From Solirubrobacteraceae bacterium (GTDB taxonomy: Bacteria > Actinomycetota > Thermoleophilia > Solirubrobacterales > Solirubrobacteraceae): a stretch of DNA of 60,616 nucleotides. This document shows positions 33,177 to 42,204 of the stretch, in pieces. The DNA lies in assembly GCA_017744415.1 (NCBI GenBank), contig JAGIBJ010000048.1, forward strand, positions 1-60,616, read 5' to 3'. The notes beneath the pieces are model-generated. The model was not told the DNA's origin and made no database searches. It saw only the letters and a list, made by a program, of their open reading frames with translations. Positions within the stretch are counted from its first letter, which is position 1, and each line of letters begins with the position of its first letter. A program made the position numbers and the translations under genes.

Positions 33177-33977
33177 TCAATTCCAGTGGTCGGGGCGCCG
33201 GAGCGAGGGCGAGAGGCCCGTAGTGGCATCGCCGCTCGCGGCCTCGAGCTGTGACTGCGTGAGGAAGAGTGCGCCGGTGAGGTCGGCGCCGGCGAGATTC
33301 GCGTCGCGTAGGTCGGCGCCGATGAGGTCGGCGTGGCGCAAGTCGGCGCCGGAGAGGTCTGCGGCGATGAGCAGCGCGCCGCGGAGCGAGGCGCCGCGGA
33401 GGTTCTGCTTGCGCAGCGAGGCGCCGAGGAGGTCGGGGCCGGGCGCACGCTCAGCGGCCCTGCGCCCGACAGCGTCGACGCGGACGAGCTCGCTCGCGGC
33501 GCGCAGCACGAGCGCGGCCGGGCCGCGGAGCGCATCGATGTCGACCTCGAGCAAGGCCTGGGCACGCTGCGAGGCGACGGCGTCGACCTCGGCAATCTTC
33601 GCCTCGAGCTCGGGCCGCACCGGCTCGGCCGCTGACCACGAGGCCGCCTCGTTGAGGTAGGCCAGCAGCTCGTGGAGCGGCCGCATCACGGCGAACGCGT
33701 CGAACATCAGCGAGCGCGTCGCCGGCGCCTCACGCCACGACACCCCGCCGAACGTGTCCTGCGCGATGCGCTGCCCGGCGCCGTAGCACTCGAACACCAC
33801 GCACCCGCGGAAGCCCGAGCTGCGCAGCCGGTCGTGGATCCCGCAGCGGAAGTCGTCGCCGAGGTTCGGGCAGGGCTCGCCGTGTGGCTTGTCGATCGCG
33901 AAATCGCTGCTCTTCGCGAACGCCGGGGCAACGCAGCACAGCCCGAAGCAGCGCGAGCAGTCCGACGTCAACTCCAC
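33177..33977 (-). CDS. Pentapeptide-repeat protein with Cys-rich N-terminal domain
   Basis: 266 residues from GTG 33977, chosen because the promoter box abuts it and the conserved start is [20 protein letters not shown]. The N-terminal 80 residues hold eight or more cysteines, including [19 protein letters not shown] and [12 protein letters not shown], a likely Fe-S or zinc site. After a helical middle, residues about 190-240 are pentapeptide repeats (A-D/N-L-x-x, such as [20 protein letters not shown]) forming a right-handed beta helix. Function is unknown; DNA-mimic activity is known for some repeats of this kind. Confidence 0.85.
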   Translation of the reverse strand: MELTSDCSRCFGLCCVAPAFAKSSDFAIDKPHGEPCPNLGDDFRCGIHDRLRSSGFRGCVVFECYGAGQRIAQDTFGGVSWREAPATRSLMFDAFAVMRPLHELLAYLNEAASWSAAEPVRPELEAKIAEVDAVASQRAQALLEVDIDALRGPAALVLRAASELVRVDAVGRRAAERAPGPDLLGASLRKQNLRGASLRGALLIAADLSGADLRHADLIGADLRDANLAGADLTGALFLTQSQLEAASGDATTGLSPSLRRPDHWN

Positions 33978-33984
33978 GCTCAGC

Positions 33985-33990
33985 ACCCTA
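33985..33990 (-). promoter_or_regulatory. TAGGGT -10-like box for the pentapeptide-repeat gene
   Basis: 7 nt before GTG 33977 on the minus strand; it rules against the longer frame from 34016. Confidence 0.5.
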
Positions 33991-34038
33991 CGCACCTGCC
34001 GGACCGCAGCCCGCACGCGGGCTGGCGAGCGCCCCGAG

Positions 34039-34965
34039 CTACTTGACCGAGGCCGGGACGCCGAGCTTCGACCAGCTCTTCAGCGTCGGCAGCGGATCGA
34101 TCACGTTGCCGGCCCCGCCGACGCCCTGCCAGTGACCGATCCAGAGCTCGAAGTGCAGGTGGCAGCCATCCGCGCGACCGGTGTCGCCGACGTTCCCGAC
34201 CTGCGCCCCGGCGGCGACGGTGTCGCCTTCCTTGAACATCGCCGGCTGCGCGAGGTGCATGTAGGCCTCGGCCCGATCGGCGCCATCGACCTGGATGACG
34301 ATGTAGTTGCCGGCCCGCGCCTGGAACGACTGCATCACGACCTTGCCGCCCTCCGCAGCGACGAGCGGGGTGCCGCAGTCGGCGAACACGTCTTGGCCCT
34401 CGTGACCGCGGCCGCCACCGAACGCCGCGGCGCCCGTGCCGAACTTGTACTTGCCGCGGATCGGGAAGAACGGGCCGTTGCCCTCGATGGCCGCGATGAT
34501 CTGCGGCGGCGGGGGCAAGGTGACCGAGAGCGCGCTCGCGGGCGACCGTGCGCCCGCGGCGACCTCGATCGCGACCGGGCCACTGGCCGCGCGCTTGGGC
34601 ACGACGGCCGTGATCACCTTCGACGACCCGGACTTCTTCACCGTGAGCTTCGCGAGCACGTCATCGGCGGGCCCGGCGGCACCGAGGTAGACGACGCGCT
34701 TGCCCTTCGTGAGGCGCGGCCCCTGGAAGCGCAGCGTGGCGCCTGGCTGGGCGTAGGTGATCGACGAGCAGCCGTTTAGGCATGTGATCTTGCGCACAAC
34801 CATGCTGTTCGCGTCCATCTTGGGCGTCGCGACGACGGTGGCGCCACCGCCGTCGGCGGCGTGCGCGGCCGGTGCGACGAGGGCGCAAACCGCCATCATC
34901 GAAGGCGCGAGGGTCCGGAAACCGGCCTTGCGTACGCGGGGACGTGTGGATCGAACCAGTGCCAT
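34039..34965 (-). CDS. Secreted M23-family peptidase
   Basis: 308 residues with a signal peptide ([20 protein letters not shown], cut near AHAADG). Residues about 60-155 are a beta domain resembling an IPT/TIG fold. The C-terminal M23 domain has the zinc ligands [12 protein letters not shown] and [13 protein letters not shown]. Such enzymes cut peptidoglycan cross-links or act as scaffold LytM proteins outside the cell. ATG 34965 is the start; it is divergent from rplM. Confidence 0.9.
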   Translation of the reverse strand: MALVRSTRPRVRKAGFRTLAPSMMAVCALVAPAAHAADGGGATVVATPKMDANSMVVRKITCLNGCSSITYAQPGATLRFQGPRLTKGKRVVYLGAAGPADDVLAKLTVKKSGSSKVITAVVPKRAASGPVAIEVAAGARSPASALSVTLPPPPQIIAAIEGNGPFFPIRGKYKFGTGAAAFGGGRGHEGQDVFADCGTPLVAAEGGKVVMQSFQARAGNYIVIQVDGADRAEAYMHLAQPAMFKEGDTVAAGAQVGNVGDTGRADGCHLHFELWIGHWQGVGGAGNVIDPLPTLKSWSKLGVPASVK

Positions 34966-35064
34966 GGTGTGGGAGCGACCAGGACTGCCGGCTGGGGGAC
35001 CGGCGACCACGAGGGGCCACCCTATCGCGGATCTGGGCAGAACGCGGGGCGCGCGGGAATCTCG

Positions 35065-35070
35065 TACACT
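35065..35070 (+). promoter_or_regulatory. TACACT -10 candidate for rplM-rpsI
   Basis: Would give a leader of about 50 nt ending in the T-rich stretch CTTTTTATG. Confidence 0.4.
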
Positions 35071-35127
35071 CCTCGCTTCAGCGCGCGCCGCTCCTATGGC
35101 TGCGCCCTTTTCTACTGCTCGCTTTTT

Positions 35128-35562
35128 ATGAAGACGTACGTCGCAAATCCCAACGATCGCAACCGCGATTGGGTGCTCATCGACGCGACGGGACTCACTC
35201 TCGGTCGCCTCGCCACCCAGATCGCCGACCTCCTCCGTGGCAAGGCCAAGCCTGAGTACACGCCTCACGTCGACACGGGCGACTTCGTCGTCATCGTGAA
35301 CGCCGAGAAGATCGCGGTCACGGGCAACAAGCGCGCCGAGAAGATGTACTACCGGCACTCGGGTTACCCGGGCGGCCTCAAGGAGCGCACCCTCGAGGAG
35401 ATGCTGGAGCGTCGCCCCGAAGAGGTCATCCGCAAGGCCGTCAAGGGCATGCTCCCGAAGAACCGCCTGGCCCGGAAGCAGCTCACGAAGCTCAAGGTCT
35501 ACACCGGCGCCGATCACCCGCATGCTGCGCAGCAGCCGAAGGTCCTGGAGATCCACACGTGA
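35128..35562 (+). CDS. rplM: 50S ribosomal protein L13
   Basis: 144 residues, the standard length. It has [20 protein letters not shown], the conserved [13 protein letters not shown] and [14 protein letters not shown]. It starts at ATG 35128. No Shine-Dalgarno sequence is visible: the upstream stretch TTTTCTACTGCTCGCTTTTT is pyrimidine-rich. The rpsI start overlaps its stop codon. Confidence 0.98.
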   Translation: MKTYVANPNDRNRDWVLIDATGLTLGRLATQIADLLRGKAKPEYTPHVDTGDFVVIVNAEKIAVTGNKRAEKMYYRHSGYPGGLKERTLEEMLERRPEEVIRKAVKGMLPKNRLARKQLTKLKVYTGADHPHAAQQPKVLEIHT

Positions 35563-36311
35563 TTGACGAGACGACGACCGACGGCACTCCTGAGGAGGAG
35601 CCGACCCAGGCCGAGGTGACCGAGGCTGCCGCCGAGGAGACGACCGACGTCGTCGCCGAAGCCGCCGAGGAGACCGCTGCCGAGGAGACGCCGGCTGCTG
35701 AGCCCGTCGCCGAGGCGGAGGCTGTCGCCGACGAGAGCGATGAGGACGAGGAGGAGCCCGCCCCGCGCGTGAAGCCCTCGATCCCCGGCGCCGATCTCGA
35801 GGTCGACATCGTCGAGGAGGGCGCCGACCCGTTCGCGCTCGAAGGCGACGACGCCGACGGCGACTCCGACGACGACGAAGAGGTCGACGAGGGCCCGATC
35901 GCCGCGAGCATCGATCTCGGCGCCGATGCCCGGTACAGCGCCACTGGCAAGCGCAAGACCGCCGTCGCGCGCGTCACGCTGAAGCCCGGCACCGGCAAGT
36001 ACACGATCAACGGCAAGGACGTTGACGTCTACTTCCCGCGCCAGACGCTCCAGCGCGTCCTGCGTCAGCCGCTCGAGGTCGTCGCGCTCGACGACAAGAT
36101 CGACGTGATCGCTGCTATCCACGGTGGCGGTGTCGCCGCTCAGGCCGGCGCTCTGCGCCACGGCATCTCGCGCGCGCTCAACGAGGCCGATCCGGCCCTC
36201 CGTTCCGAGCTGAAGCGTCGCGGCTTCCTCACGCGTGATTCGCGCGTGAAGGAGCGCAAGAAGGCCGGCCTCAAGAAGGCCCGCAAGCGCCCGCAGTTCA
36301 GCAAGCGCTAA
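35559..36311 (+). CDS. rpsI: 30S ribosomal protein S9 with about 120-residue acidic N-terminal extension
   Basis: 250 residues, against about 130 in E. coli and 150-170 in better-known actinobacteria. The conserved core begins near residue 126 ([16 protein letters not shown]) and ends in the invariant tail [12 protein letters not shown] that reaches the decoding site. The first 120 residues are almost all Glu, Asp, Ala, Thr and Val ([26 protein letters not shown]). GTG 35559 overlaps the rplM stop (GTGA). Confidence 0.95.
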   Translation: MIDETTTDGTPEEEPTQAEVTEAAAEETTDVVAEAAEETAAEETPAAEPVAEAEAVADESDEDEEEPAPRVKPSIPGADLEVDIVEEGADPFALEGDDADGDSDDDEEVDEGPIAASIDLGADARYSATGKRKTAVARVTLKPGTGKYTINGKDVDVYFPRQTLQRVLRQPLEVVALDDKIDVIAAIHGGGVAAQAGALRHGISRALNEADPALRSELKRRGFLTRDSRVKERKKAGLKKARKRPQFSKR

Positions 36312-36322
36312 CACCCCGCCCG

Positions 36323-37639
36323 ATGGCCGAACGCAAGCTGTTCGGAACCGACGGGGTACGCGGTATCGCGGGCGAGGTGCTCACCGCCTCGCTCGCGCTC
36401 CAGCTCGGCCGCGCCGCCGTGGCCGAGCTGGGAGCACGCCGCCTCCTCATCCTGCGCGACACGCGCCGCTCCGGGCCGATGCTCGAGGCGGCGCTCGCCG
36501 CGGGAGCCGCAAGCAGCGGTGCCAGCGTGCTCTCCGGCGGGGTCCTCCCGACGCCCGCCGCGCCGCTGCTCGCCGGCCGCCTCGGGTTCGATCTCGCGGC
36601 GGTCATCTCCGCGAGCCACAACCCGTTCGCCGACAACGGGATCAAGTTCTTCGGTCCCGACGGCTTCAAGCTCTCCGACGAGACCGAGGCCCGCATCGAG
36701 GCCCGGATCGCCGCCGATGACGGCATCGGCAGCGAACATGGCGATATCGGCCGCCTCATCGGCGCGCACGAGGACTACCTCCGCGTGCTCGAGGAGCGCT
36801 TCGCCGGCCTCGACCTCACCGGCGTGCGCGTGGCCCTCGACTGCGCGAACGGCGCCACCTTCCACGTGGCCCCGCAGATCTTCCGCCGCCTCGGCGCCAC
36901 GGTCACCGCGACCCACGTCGAACCCGACGGCGAGAACATCAACGCCGGCTGCGGCTCCACGCACCTCGAGAGCCTCCAAGAACTCATGCGCGAGGGCGCC
37001 CACGACGTCGGCTTCGCCTTCGACGGCGACGGCGACCGCGTGCTGGCCGTCGACCGCAATGGCGGGGTCGTCGACGGTGACGAACTCATCGCATTGGCTG
37101 CCCGTCACCTGGCGCGCCTCGGCCAGCTCGGCGGCGGCGTCGCGGTGACCGTGATGACCAACTTCGGCTTCCACCGCGCGATGGCCGAGCGAGACATCGA
37201 GGTCGCGATCACGGGCGTCGGCGACCGGTACGTGCTCGAGGCTCTGCGCGAGCGCCAGTGGCGGCTCGGCGGCGAGCAGTCCGGGCACATCATCGATCTC
37301 GGGTTCTGCTCCTCCGGCGACGGCATCGCGAGCGCGCTGCTGACGCTCGAAGCGCTGGCCGGCCATGACCTCGTCGAGCGCGACGGCATGACCAAGATGC
37401 CGCAGCTCCTGCTCAACGTGCCCGTGCCCGATCGCGAGGCAGCACTCCTCGACGCCGAGGTGCTCGCCGCACGCGACGCCGCCGCACTCGAGCTCGGCGA
37501 CCAAGGCCGCATCCTGCTGCGCGCCAGCGGTACCGAGCAGCTCGTGCGCGTGATGGTCGAAGCACCGACCGAGGATCTGGCCACGGCCCTCTGCGAGCGC
37601 GTCGCCGAGCAGGTACGCGCCCTCAGCCCCGTCGCCTAG
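36323..37639 (+). CDS. glmM: Phosphoglucosamine mutase
   Basis: 438 residues. It converts glucosamine 6-phosphate to glucosamine 1-phosphate for UDP-GlcNAc. The phosphorylated serine is S98 in ISASHNPFADNG, the metal loop is FDGDGDRVLAVD, and the phosphate-binding RASGTEQLVRVMVE is at the C-terminus. It starts 11 nt after rpsI; glmS, the preceding step, follows. Confidence 0.97.
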   Translation: MAERKLFGTDGVRGIAGEVLTASLALQLGRAAVAELGARRLLILRDTRRSGPMLEAALAAGAASSGASVLSGGVLPTPAAPLLAGRLGFDLAAVISASHNPFADNGIKFFGPDGFKLSDETEARIEARIAADDGIGSEHGDIGRLIGAHEDYLRVLEERFAGLDLTGVRVALDCANGATFHVAPQIFRRLGATVTATHVEPDGENINAGCGSTHLESLQELMREGAHDVGFAFDGDGDRVLAVDRNGGVVDGDELIALAARHLARLGQLGGGVAVTVMTNFGFHRAMAERDIEVAITGVGDRYVLEALRERQWRLGGEQSGHIIDLGFCSSGDGIASALLTLEALAGHDLVERDGMTKMPQLLLNVPVPDREAALLDAEVLAARDAAALELGDQGRILLRASGTEQLVRVMVEAPTEDLATALCERVAEQVRALSPVA

Positions 37640-37647
37640 GCGTCACC

Positions 37648-37653
37648 TACAGT
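37648..37653 (+). promoter_or_regulatory. TACAGT -10-like box for glmS
   Basis: 8 nt before ATG 37662, inside the short glmM-glmS gap; glmS may have its own promoter. Confidence 0.4.
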
Positions 37654-37661
37654 TCATCAGC

Positions 37662-39521
37662 ATGTGTGGAATCGTCGGATACCTCGGGCCTCGTGACCTC
37701 GACGAAGTCCTCTTGCAGGGCCTCCGTCGGCTCGAGTACCGCGGCTACGACTCGGCAGGTCTCGCGGGCCTCGGCGACGACGGCACCGTCGCCGCCGTGC
37801 GCGCCGTCGGCAACCTCGACAACCTCGAGAGCGCGCTGGATCGCACGGGCGGGCTCCACGCGTCGTCCAACGGCTCGGGCGCCCACACCGGTATCGGTCA
37901 CACGCGCTGGGCGACCCATGGCAAGGTCACCGAGGCCAACGCCCATCCGCATTTCGACACCGCCGACCAGATCCACGTCGTCGTCAACGGCATCGTGGAG
38001 AACTTCGCCGGCCTCCGCGCCCGCCTGAGCGAGGAAGGCGCCACCTTCACCTCGGAGACCGACGTCGAGGTGATCGCGCACCTGATCGCGTCGTACGGCC
38101 CGATCGACCTCCTCGAGGCCGTGCAGCGCGCCGTCACCGAGCTCGAGGGCCACTTCGCGTTCGTCGTGATGTCGGCCCGGGAGCCTGGTCGCCTCATCGC
38201 CTTCCGCAAGGAGTGCCCGCTGGTGATCGGCCAGGGCGATGGTGAGGTGTTCCTCGGCTCCGCCATCCCGGCGTTCCTCCGCTACACCCGCCAGGCGGTC
38301 GCGATCGAGAACGGCGAGGTCGTCGACATCTCCGCGAAGGGCGGCGTCCGGATCTACGACGCGCGCGGCAACGTCGTCGAGCGCGCCGCCGAAGAGGTGG
38401 AGTGGGACGACGAGACCGCCGAGAAGGGCGGCTTCGACACCTTCATGCTCAAGGAGATCCACGAGCAGGCGGATGCCGTCGCCGAGACGATCGCCGATCG
38501 CACGTGGCAGCCGGCCTCCGTCGACTTCGGCGCCGAGTTCGACCTCAGCATCCTCGAGCAGGCGACGCGCATCGTGATCGTCGCCTGTGGCACGAGCTAC
38601 CACGCCGGTCTGCTCGGCCGGTACGTGATGGAGACCTACGCGCGCGTGCCAGTCGACGTCGAGGTCGCCAGCGAGTACCGCTACCGCGAGCCGGTGCTCG
38701 AGCCGACCGACGTGGTCATCGGCATCACGCAGTCCGGCGAGACGGCCGACACCCTCGCCGCCATGCGCGTCGCCCGGGAGCAGGGCGCGAAGGTGCTCGC
38801 GATCACGAACGTGATGGGCTCGCAGGCCACCCGCGACGCCGACGGGGTGATCTTCACCCGCGCCGGCCTCGAGATCGGTGTGGCCGCCACCAAGACGTTC
38901 CTCTGCCAGCTCGCGGTCATGTACCTGCTGGGCATCAAGCTCGGCGAGGTGCGCGGCACGATGGCGGTTGAGCGCCGCCGCGAACTGATCGCCGGACTCA
39001 AAGCGGTGCCGAGCGCGATCACCGAGCTCCTCGAGCAGTCGGCCGACTCGATCGCGCGCGCCGCGGACGCTCACTACGCCGCGAACTTCTTCCTCTACCT
39101 CGGCCGGCACGTCGGGCTTCCCATTGCCCTCGAGGGCGCACTGAAGCTCAAGGAAGTGAGCTACATCGCGACCGACGCCTACGCGGCCGGCGAGATGAAG
39201 CACGGCCCGATCGCGCTCCTCGACGACGACACCCCGGTGGTCGTCGTCGCGACGAACTCTCCGGTGCGCGAGAAGGTGATCTCGAACATCCAAGAGGTGC
39301 GGGCGCGTGGTGCGCACGTGCTCGCCGTCGTCACCGCCGGCGACGAGGCCGCGATGAGCGAGCACTCCGACGAGGTGTTCCCGGTGCCGCTCACCGACTG
39401 GACGCTCCAGCCGCTCCTCGCGGTGATTCCGCTGCAGCTGCTCGCGTACGAGATCGCGGTGCGCCGCGGGCTCAACGTCGATCAGCCCCGCAACCTCGCC
39501 AAGACCGTCACGGTGGAGTAG
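37662..39521 (+). CDS. glmS: Glutamine-fructose-6-phosphate aminotransferase (isomerising)
   Basis: 619 residues. It makes glucosamine 6-phosphate from fructose 6-phosphate and glutamine. The N-terminal Ntn domain starts with nucleophile Cys2 (MCGIVGYLGPRDL) and has TRWATHGKVTEANAHPH. Two SIS isomerase domains follow (VACGTSYHAG and ITQSGETADTLAA; FLYLGRHVGLPIALEGALKL). The tail QPRNLAKTVTVE is invariant. It does not show a glmS ribozyme upstream; the gap is only 22 nt. Confidence 0.98.
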   Translation: MCGIVGYLGPRDLDEVLLQGLRRLEYRGYDSAGLAGLGDDGTVAAVRAVGNLDNLESALDRTGGLHASSNGSGAHTGIGHTRWATHGKVTEANAHPHFDTADQIHVVVNGIVENFAGLRARLSEEGATFTSETDVEVIAHLIASYGPIDLLEAVQRAVTELEGHFAFVVMSAREPGRLIAFRKECPLVIGQGDGEVFLGSAIPAFLRYTRQAVAIENGEVVDISAKGGVRIYDARGNVVERAAEEVEWDDETAEKGGFDTFMLKEIHEQADAVAETIADRTWQPASVDFGAEFDLSILEQATRIVIVACGTSYHAGLLGRYVMETYARVPVDVEVASEYRYREPVLEPTDVVIGITQSGETADTLAAMRVAREQGAKVLAITNVMGSQATRDADGVIFTRAGLEIGVAATKTFLCQLAVMYLLGIKLGEVRGTMAVERRRELIAGLKAVPSAITELLEQSADSIARAADAHYAANFFLYLGRHVGLPIALEGALKLKEVSYIATDAYAAGEMKHGPIALLDDDTPVVVVATNSPVREKVISNIQEVRARGAHVLAVVTAGDEAAMSEHSDEVFPVPLTDWTLQPLLAVIPLQLLAYEIAVRRGLNVDQPRNLAKTVTVE

Positions 39522-39531
39522 GGCCGGGGCC

Positions 39532-41031
39532 GTGCTCCCGGGCTGGCTGGCGCCGCTCCTGTTGCCCGAGGAACTCGGGGCCAGCGACCGCTACGCCATC
39601 AACGAACGCGGGATCCCAGGGATCGACCTGATGGAGCGCGCCGGCGGCGCGCTGGCCCGCGCCGCCGCACGTGCGCTGCCCGCTGGTCCGATCGCCGTCC
39701 TCTGTGGCGGCGGCAACAACGGCGGCGACGGCCTCATCGCCGCGCGCATGCTGCGCGACGGCGGACGTGAGGTGCGCGTGTTGCTCACCCGGCCCGCCAC
39801 CGATCTCAAGGGCGACGCGGTACTCGCGCTCAGACGTCTGGGCGAGGCGACGCCGCTGCTGGGGCCCGCTGACGCGGGGGCCGTGCTCGACGGCACCGCG
39901 GGCGCGATCGACGCCCTGCTCGGGACCGGCGCCACCGGGGCGCCCCGCGGGGCTGAGGGGGCGCTGATCCAGGCGCTGGCCGCCGCGGCGATCCCGGTCG
40001 TGGCCTGCGATCTTCCGAGCGGCATCGACGCCGCCACCGGTGAGGTGCCCGGCGCGGCCGTCCGAGCCGTCACCACCGTCACCTTCCACCGCCCGTCGCC
40101 CGGGCACCTGATCGCGCCCGCCAAGGATCACGTCGGGCGGCTCGAGGTGGTCGACATCGGCATCCCGCGGGGCGCGACGATCGAGCCGCAGATCGGGGCG
40201 ATCCGCGACGCGGTCGCGTCGGCACTCCCGACGCGATCCGCCGCGTCGCACAAGTACGCGGCGGGCGCCGTGGTGGTCGTGGCGGGGAGCGCGCAGTACC
40301 CCGGCGCGGCGGTGCTCGCGGTGCGGGGAGCGCAACGCGCGGGGGCGGGCTACGTCACGGCGGTCGTCGGCGAGCCCGCGGTGCCGCTGGTGCGCGGATC
40401 GAGCCCCGAGGCGATCGTGCAGCCATCGCCGCAGCCGGGCGAGGAGGCGTCGCTGGACGAGCTGCTCGCGAAGCGTGCCGATGCGGTCGTGCTCGGCCCG
40501 GGCATGAGTGGCAACGAGGCGGCGTCGCTCGTGCACGCCGTACTCGCCGCCGGGGTGCCGACCGTGCTCGACGCCGACGGCCTCGCACCCTTCGCAGGCC
40601 GGCCGGAAGGTCTGCGCCGCGAGGCTCCGCTGATCCTCACCCCACACGCCGGCGAGCTCGGTCGCCTGCTCGGCCGCACCTCGGCCGAGATCGGCGCGCG
40701 ACGGCTTGCGTGCGCCCGCGAGGCCGCGCAGCGCACTGGCGCCGTGGTCGTGCTGAAGGGCGACGACACGATCGTCGCCGACCCGAACGGCCGCGTGGCC
40801 GTCAACGATCTCTCGTCGCCGGCGCTCGCCACCGCCGGCACCGGCGACGTGCTCGCCGGCACGATCGGCGCGCTCCTGGCCGCCGGCGCCGAGCCGTTCC
40901 TTGCTGCCGCCGGTGCCGTGCGGCTCCACGCGCAGGCGGGGCGGCTGGCAGCGGCGGCGATCGGCGCCGCGGACGGCGTCGTCGCCTTCGATGTCGCCGA
41001 GCACCTGCCGGCGGCACGCGGCCACCACTGA
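39532..41031 (+). CDS. nnrD: Bifunctional NAD(P)H-hydrate epimerase / ADP-dependent dehydratase
   Basis: 499 residues that repair hydrated NAD(P)H. The N-terminal YjeF/NnrE half has VLCGGGNNGGDGLIAARML and DLPSGIDAATGEV. The C-terminal carbohydrate-kinase-like NnrD half has GPGMSGNEAA, LTPHAGELGRLLG and TAGTGDVLAGTIGALLA. GTG 39532 lies 10 nt after glmS. Both activities appear intact. Confidence 0.95.
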   Translation: MLPGWLAPLLLPEELGASDRYAINERGIPGIDLMERAGGALARAAARALPAGPIAVLCGGGNNGGDGLIAARMLRDGGREVRVLLTRPATDLKGDAVLALRRLGEATPLLGPADAGAVLDGTAGAIDALLGTGATGAPRGAEGALIQALAAAAIPVVACDLPSGIDAATGEVPGAAVRAVTTVTFHRPSPGHLIAPAKDHVGRLEVVDIGIPRGATIEPQIGAIRDAVASALPTRSAASHKYAAGAVVVVAGSAQYPGAAVLAVRGAQRAGAGYVTAVVGEPAVPLVRGSSPEAIVQPSPQPGEEASLDELLAKRADAVVLGPGMSGNEAASLVHAVLAAGVPTVLDADGLAPFAGRPEGLRREAPLILTPHAGELGRLLGRTSAEIGARRLACAREAAQRTGAVVVLKGDDTIVADPNGRVAVNDLSSPALATAGTGDVLAGTIGALLAAGAEPFLAAAGAVRLHAQAGRLAAAAIGAADGVVAFDVAEHLPAARGHH

Positions 41032-41064
41032 CCCGCCCGCGGGAGGCGCCCGAGCACCCGCCGA

Positions 41065-41070
41065 TACCAT
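41065..41070 (+). promoter_or_regulatory. TACCAT -10-like box for alr
   Basis: 6 nt (TGGGGC) before ATG 41077. Confidence 0.55.
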
Positions 41071-41076
41071 TGGGGC

Positions 41077-42204
41077 ATGCCCGACGCGCCCGTCACCGCT
41101 CCCTCGCGTGATGCCGGCAGTCTCGAGCGCGTGTGGGCGGAGGTCGATGGCGCGGCGATCAGCGCGAACGTCCGAAGGATGTCCGGCGCCGCTCCGCGCA
41201 GCGCCTGCTGCGCGGTGGTGAAGGCCGACGGCTACGGGCACGGCGCCGTGCCCGCAGCCCGTGCCAGCCTCGAGGGCGGCGCCACCTGGCTGGCGGTGGT
41301 GACGGCCTCCGAGGCCGAAGAGCTCCGCGCCGCCGGGATCGACGCTCGCCTGCTCGTCCTCGGCCCGCTCACCGCCGACGAGCTGCCGCGCGCGCTCGCC
41401 TGCGACGCCGACATCGTCGCCTGGACTCCCGAGGTGCTCGACCGGGCCGCGGCACTCGGCGGTGCCCGCGTGCACGTGAAGCTCGACACGGGCATGGGCC
41501 GGCTCGGCGCCCGGTCCCCCGAGCTCGCGACGGCGCTCGTGCGCCGCTGCGCGGAGGATCCGGGTCTCACGCTGGCCGGGGCGATGACCCACTTCGCGAC
41601 GGCCGACGAGCTCGGCGACCGCTACTTCGCCGAGCAGCTCGCTGCGTTCACCGACTGGGTACCCGTCGTTCGCGAACATGCGCCCGAGGCCGTGATCCAC
41701 GCCGCCAACAGCGCCGCGATCCTCCGCGACGAGGCCACGCACTTCGATCTCGTCCGGCCGGGCATCGCCATCTACGGCATGGATCCGTTCGGCGCGAACC
41801 CCGATTCGCGGGAGCTCGCGCCCGCCCTCTCGCTCCGAGCGGCGCTCGGCGCCGTACAGCCCATCCGGGCCGGTCAGAGCACCGGCTACGGCCGGCGGTG
41901 GGTGGCCGAGCGCGACGGCTGGATCGGCATCGTGCCGATCGGCTACGGCGACGGCTGGCGCCGCGGTCTCACCAACGCGGCCGACGCGATCGTCGACGGC
42001 CGCCGGTGCGCGCTCGTCGGCACCGTGAGCATGGACAGCGTCGCCGTCGACCTCGGTGAGGAGCCCGTCGCCGCCGGCACGCCCGTCACGCTCATCGGCA
42101 CCGACGGGGACGAGCGGATCACGGCCGAGGACCTCGCCCGCGCGCTCGGCACCATCAACTACGAGATCACCTGCGGGCTCGGGCCGCGGATCCCGCGCCG
42201 GTGA
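41077..42204 (+). CDS. alr: Alanine racemase
   Basis: 375-residue PLP enzyme supplying D-alanine for peptidoglycan. The PLP lysine is K49 in AVVKADGYGHG; VKLDTGMGRLG, HAANSAAIL and VPIGYGDGWRR (catalytic Tyr region) and VSMDSVAVDLG follow. cca starts in its stop codon. It works in the same wall pathway as glmM, glmS and dacA of this window. Confidence 0.97.
   Translation: MPDAPVTAPSRDAGSLERVWAEVDGAAISANVRRMSGAAPRSACCAVVKADGYGHGAVPAARASLEGGATWLAVVTASEAEELRAAGIDARLLVLGPLTADELPRALACDADIVAWTPEVLDRAAALGGARVHVKLDTGMGRLGARSPELATALVRRCAEDPGLTLAGAMTHFATADELGDRYFAEQLAAFTDWVPVVREHAPEAVIHAANSAAILRDEATHFDLVRPGIAIYGMDPFGANPDSRELAPALSLRAALGAVQPIRAGQSTGYGRRWVAERDGWIGIVPIGYGDGWRRGLTNAADAIVDGRRCALVGTVSMDSVAVDLGEEPVAAGTPVTLIGTDGDERITAEDLARALGTINYEITCGLGPRIPRR

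Noticed and set aside
37640..37661. glmS ribozyme
   Set aside because: Only 22 nt separate glmM and glmS, too short for the ribozyme.
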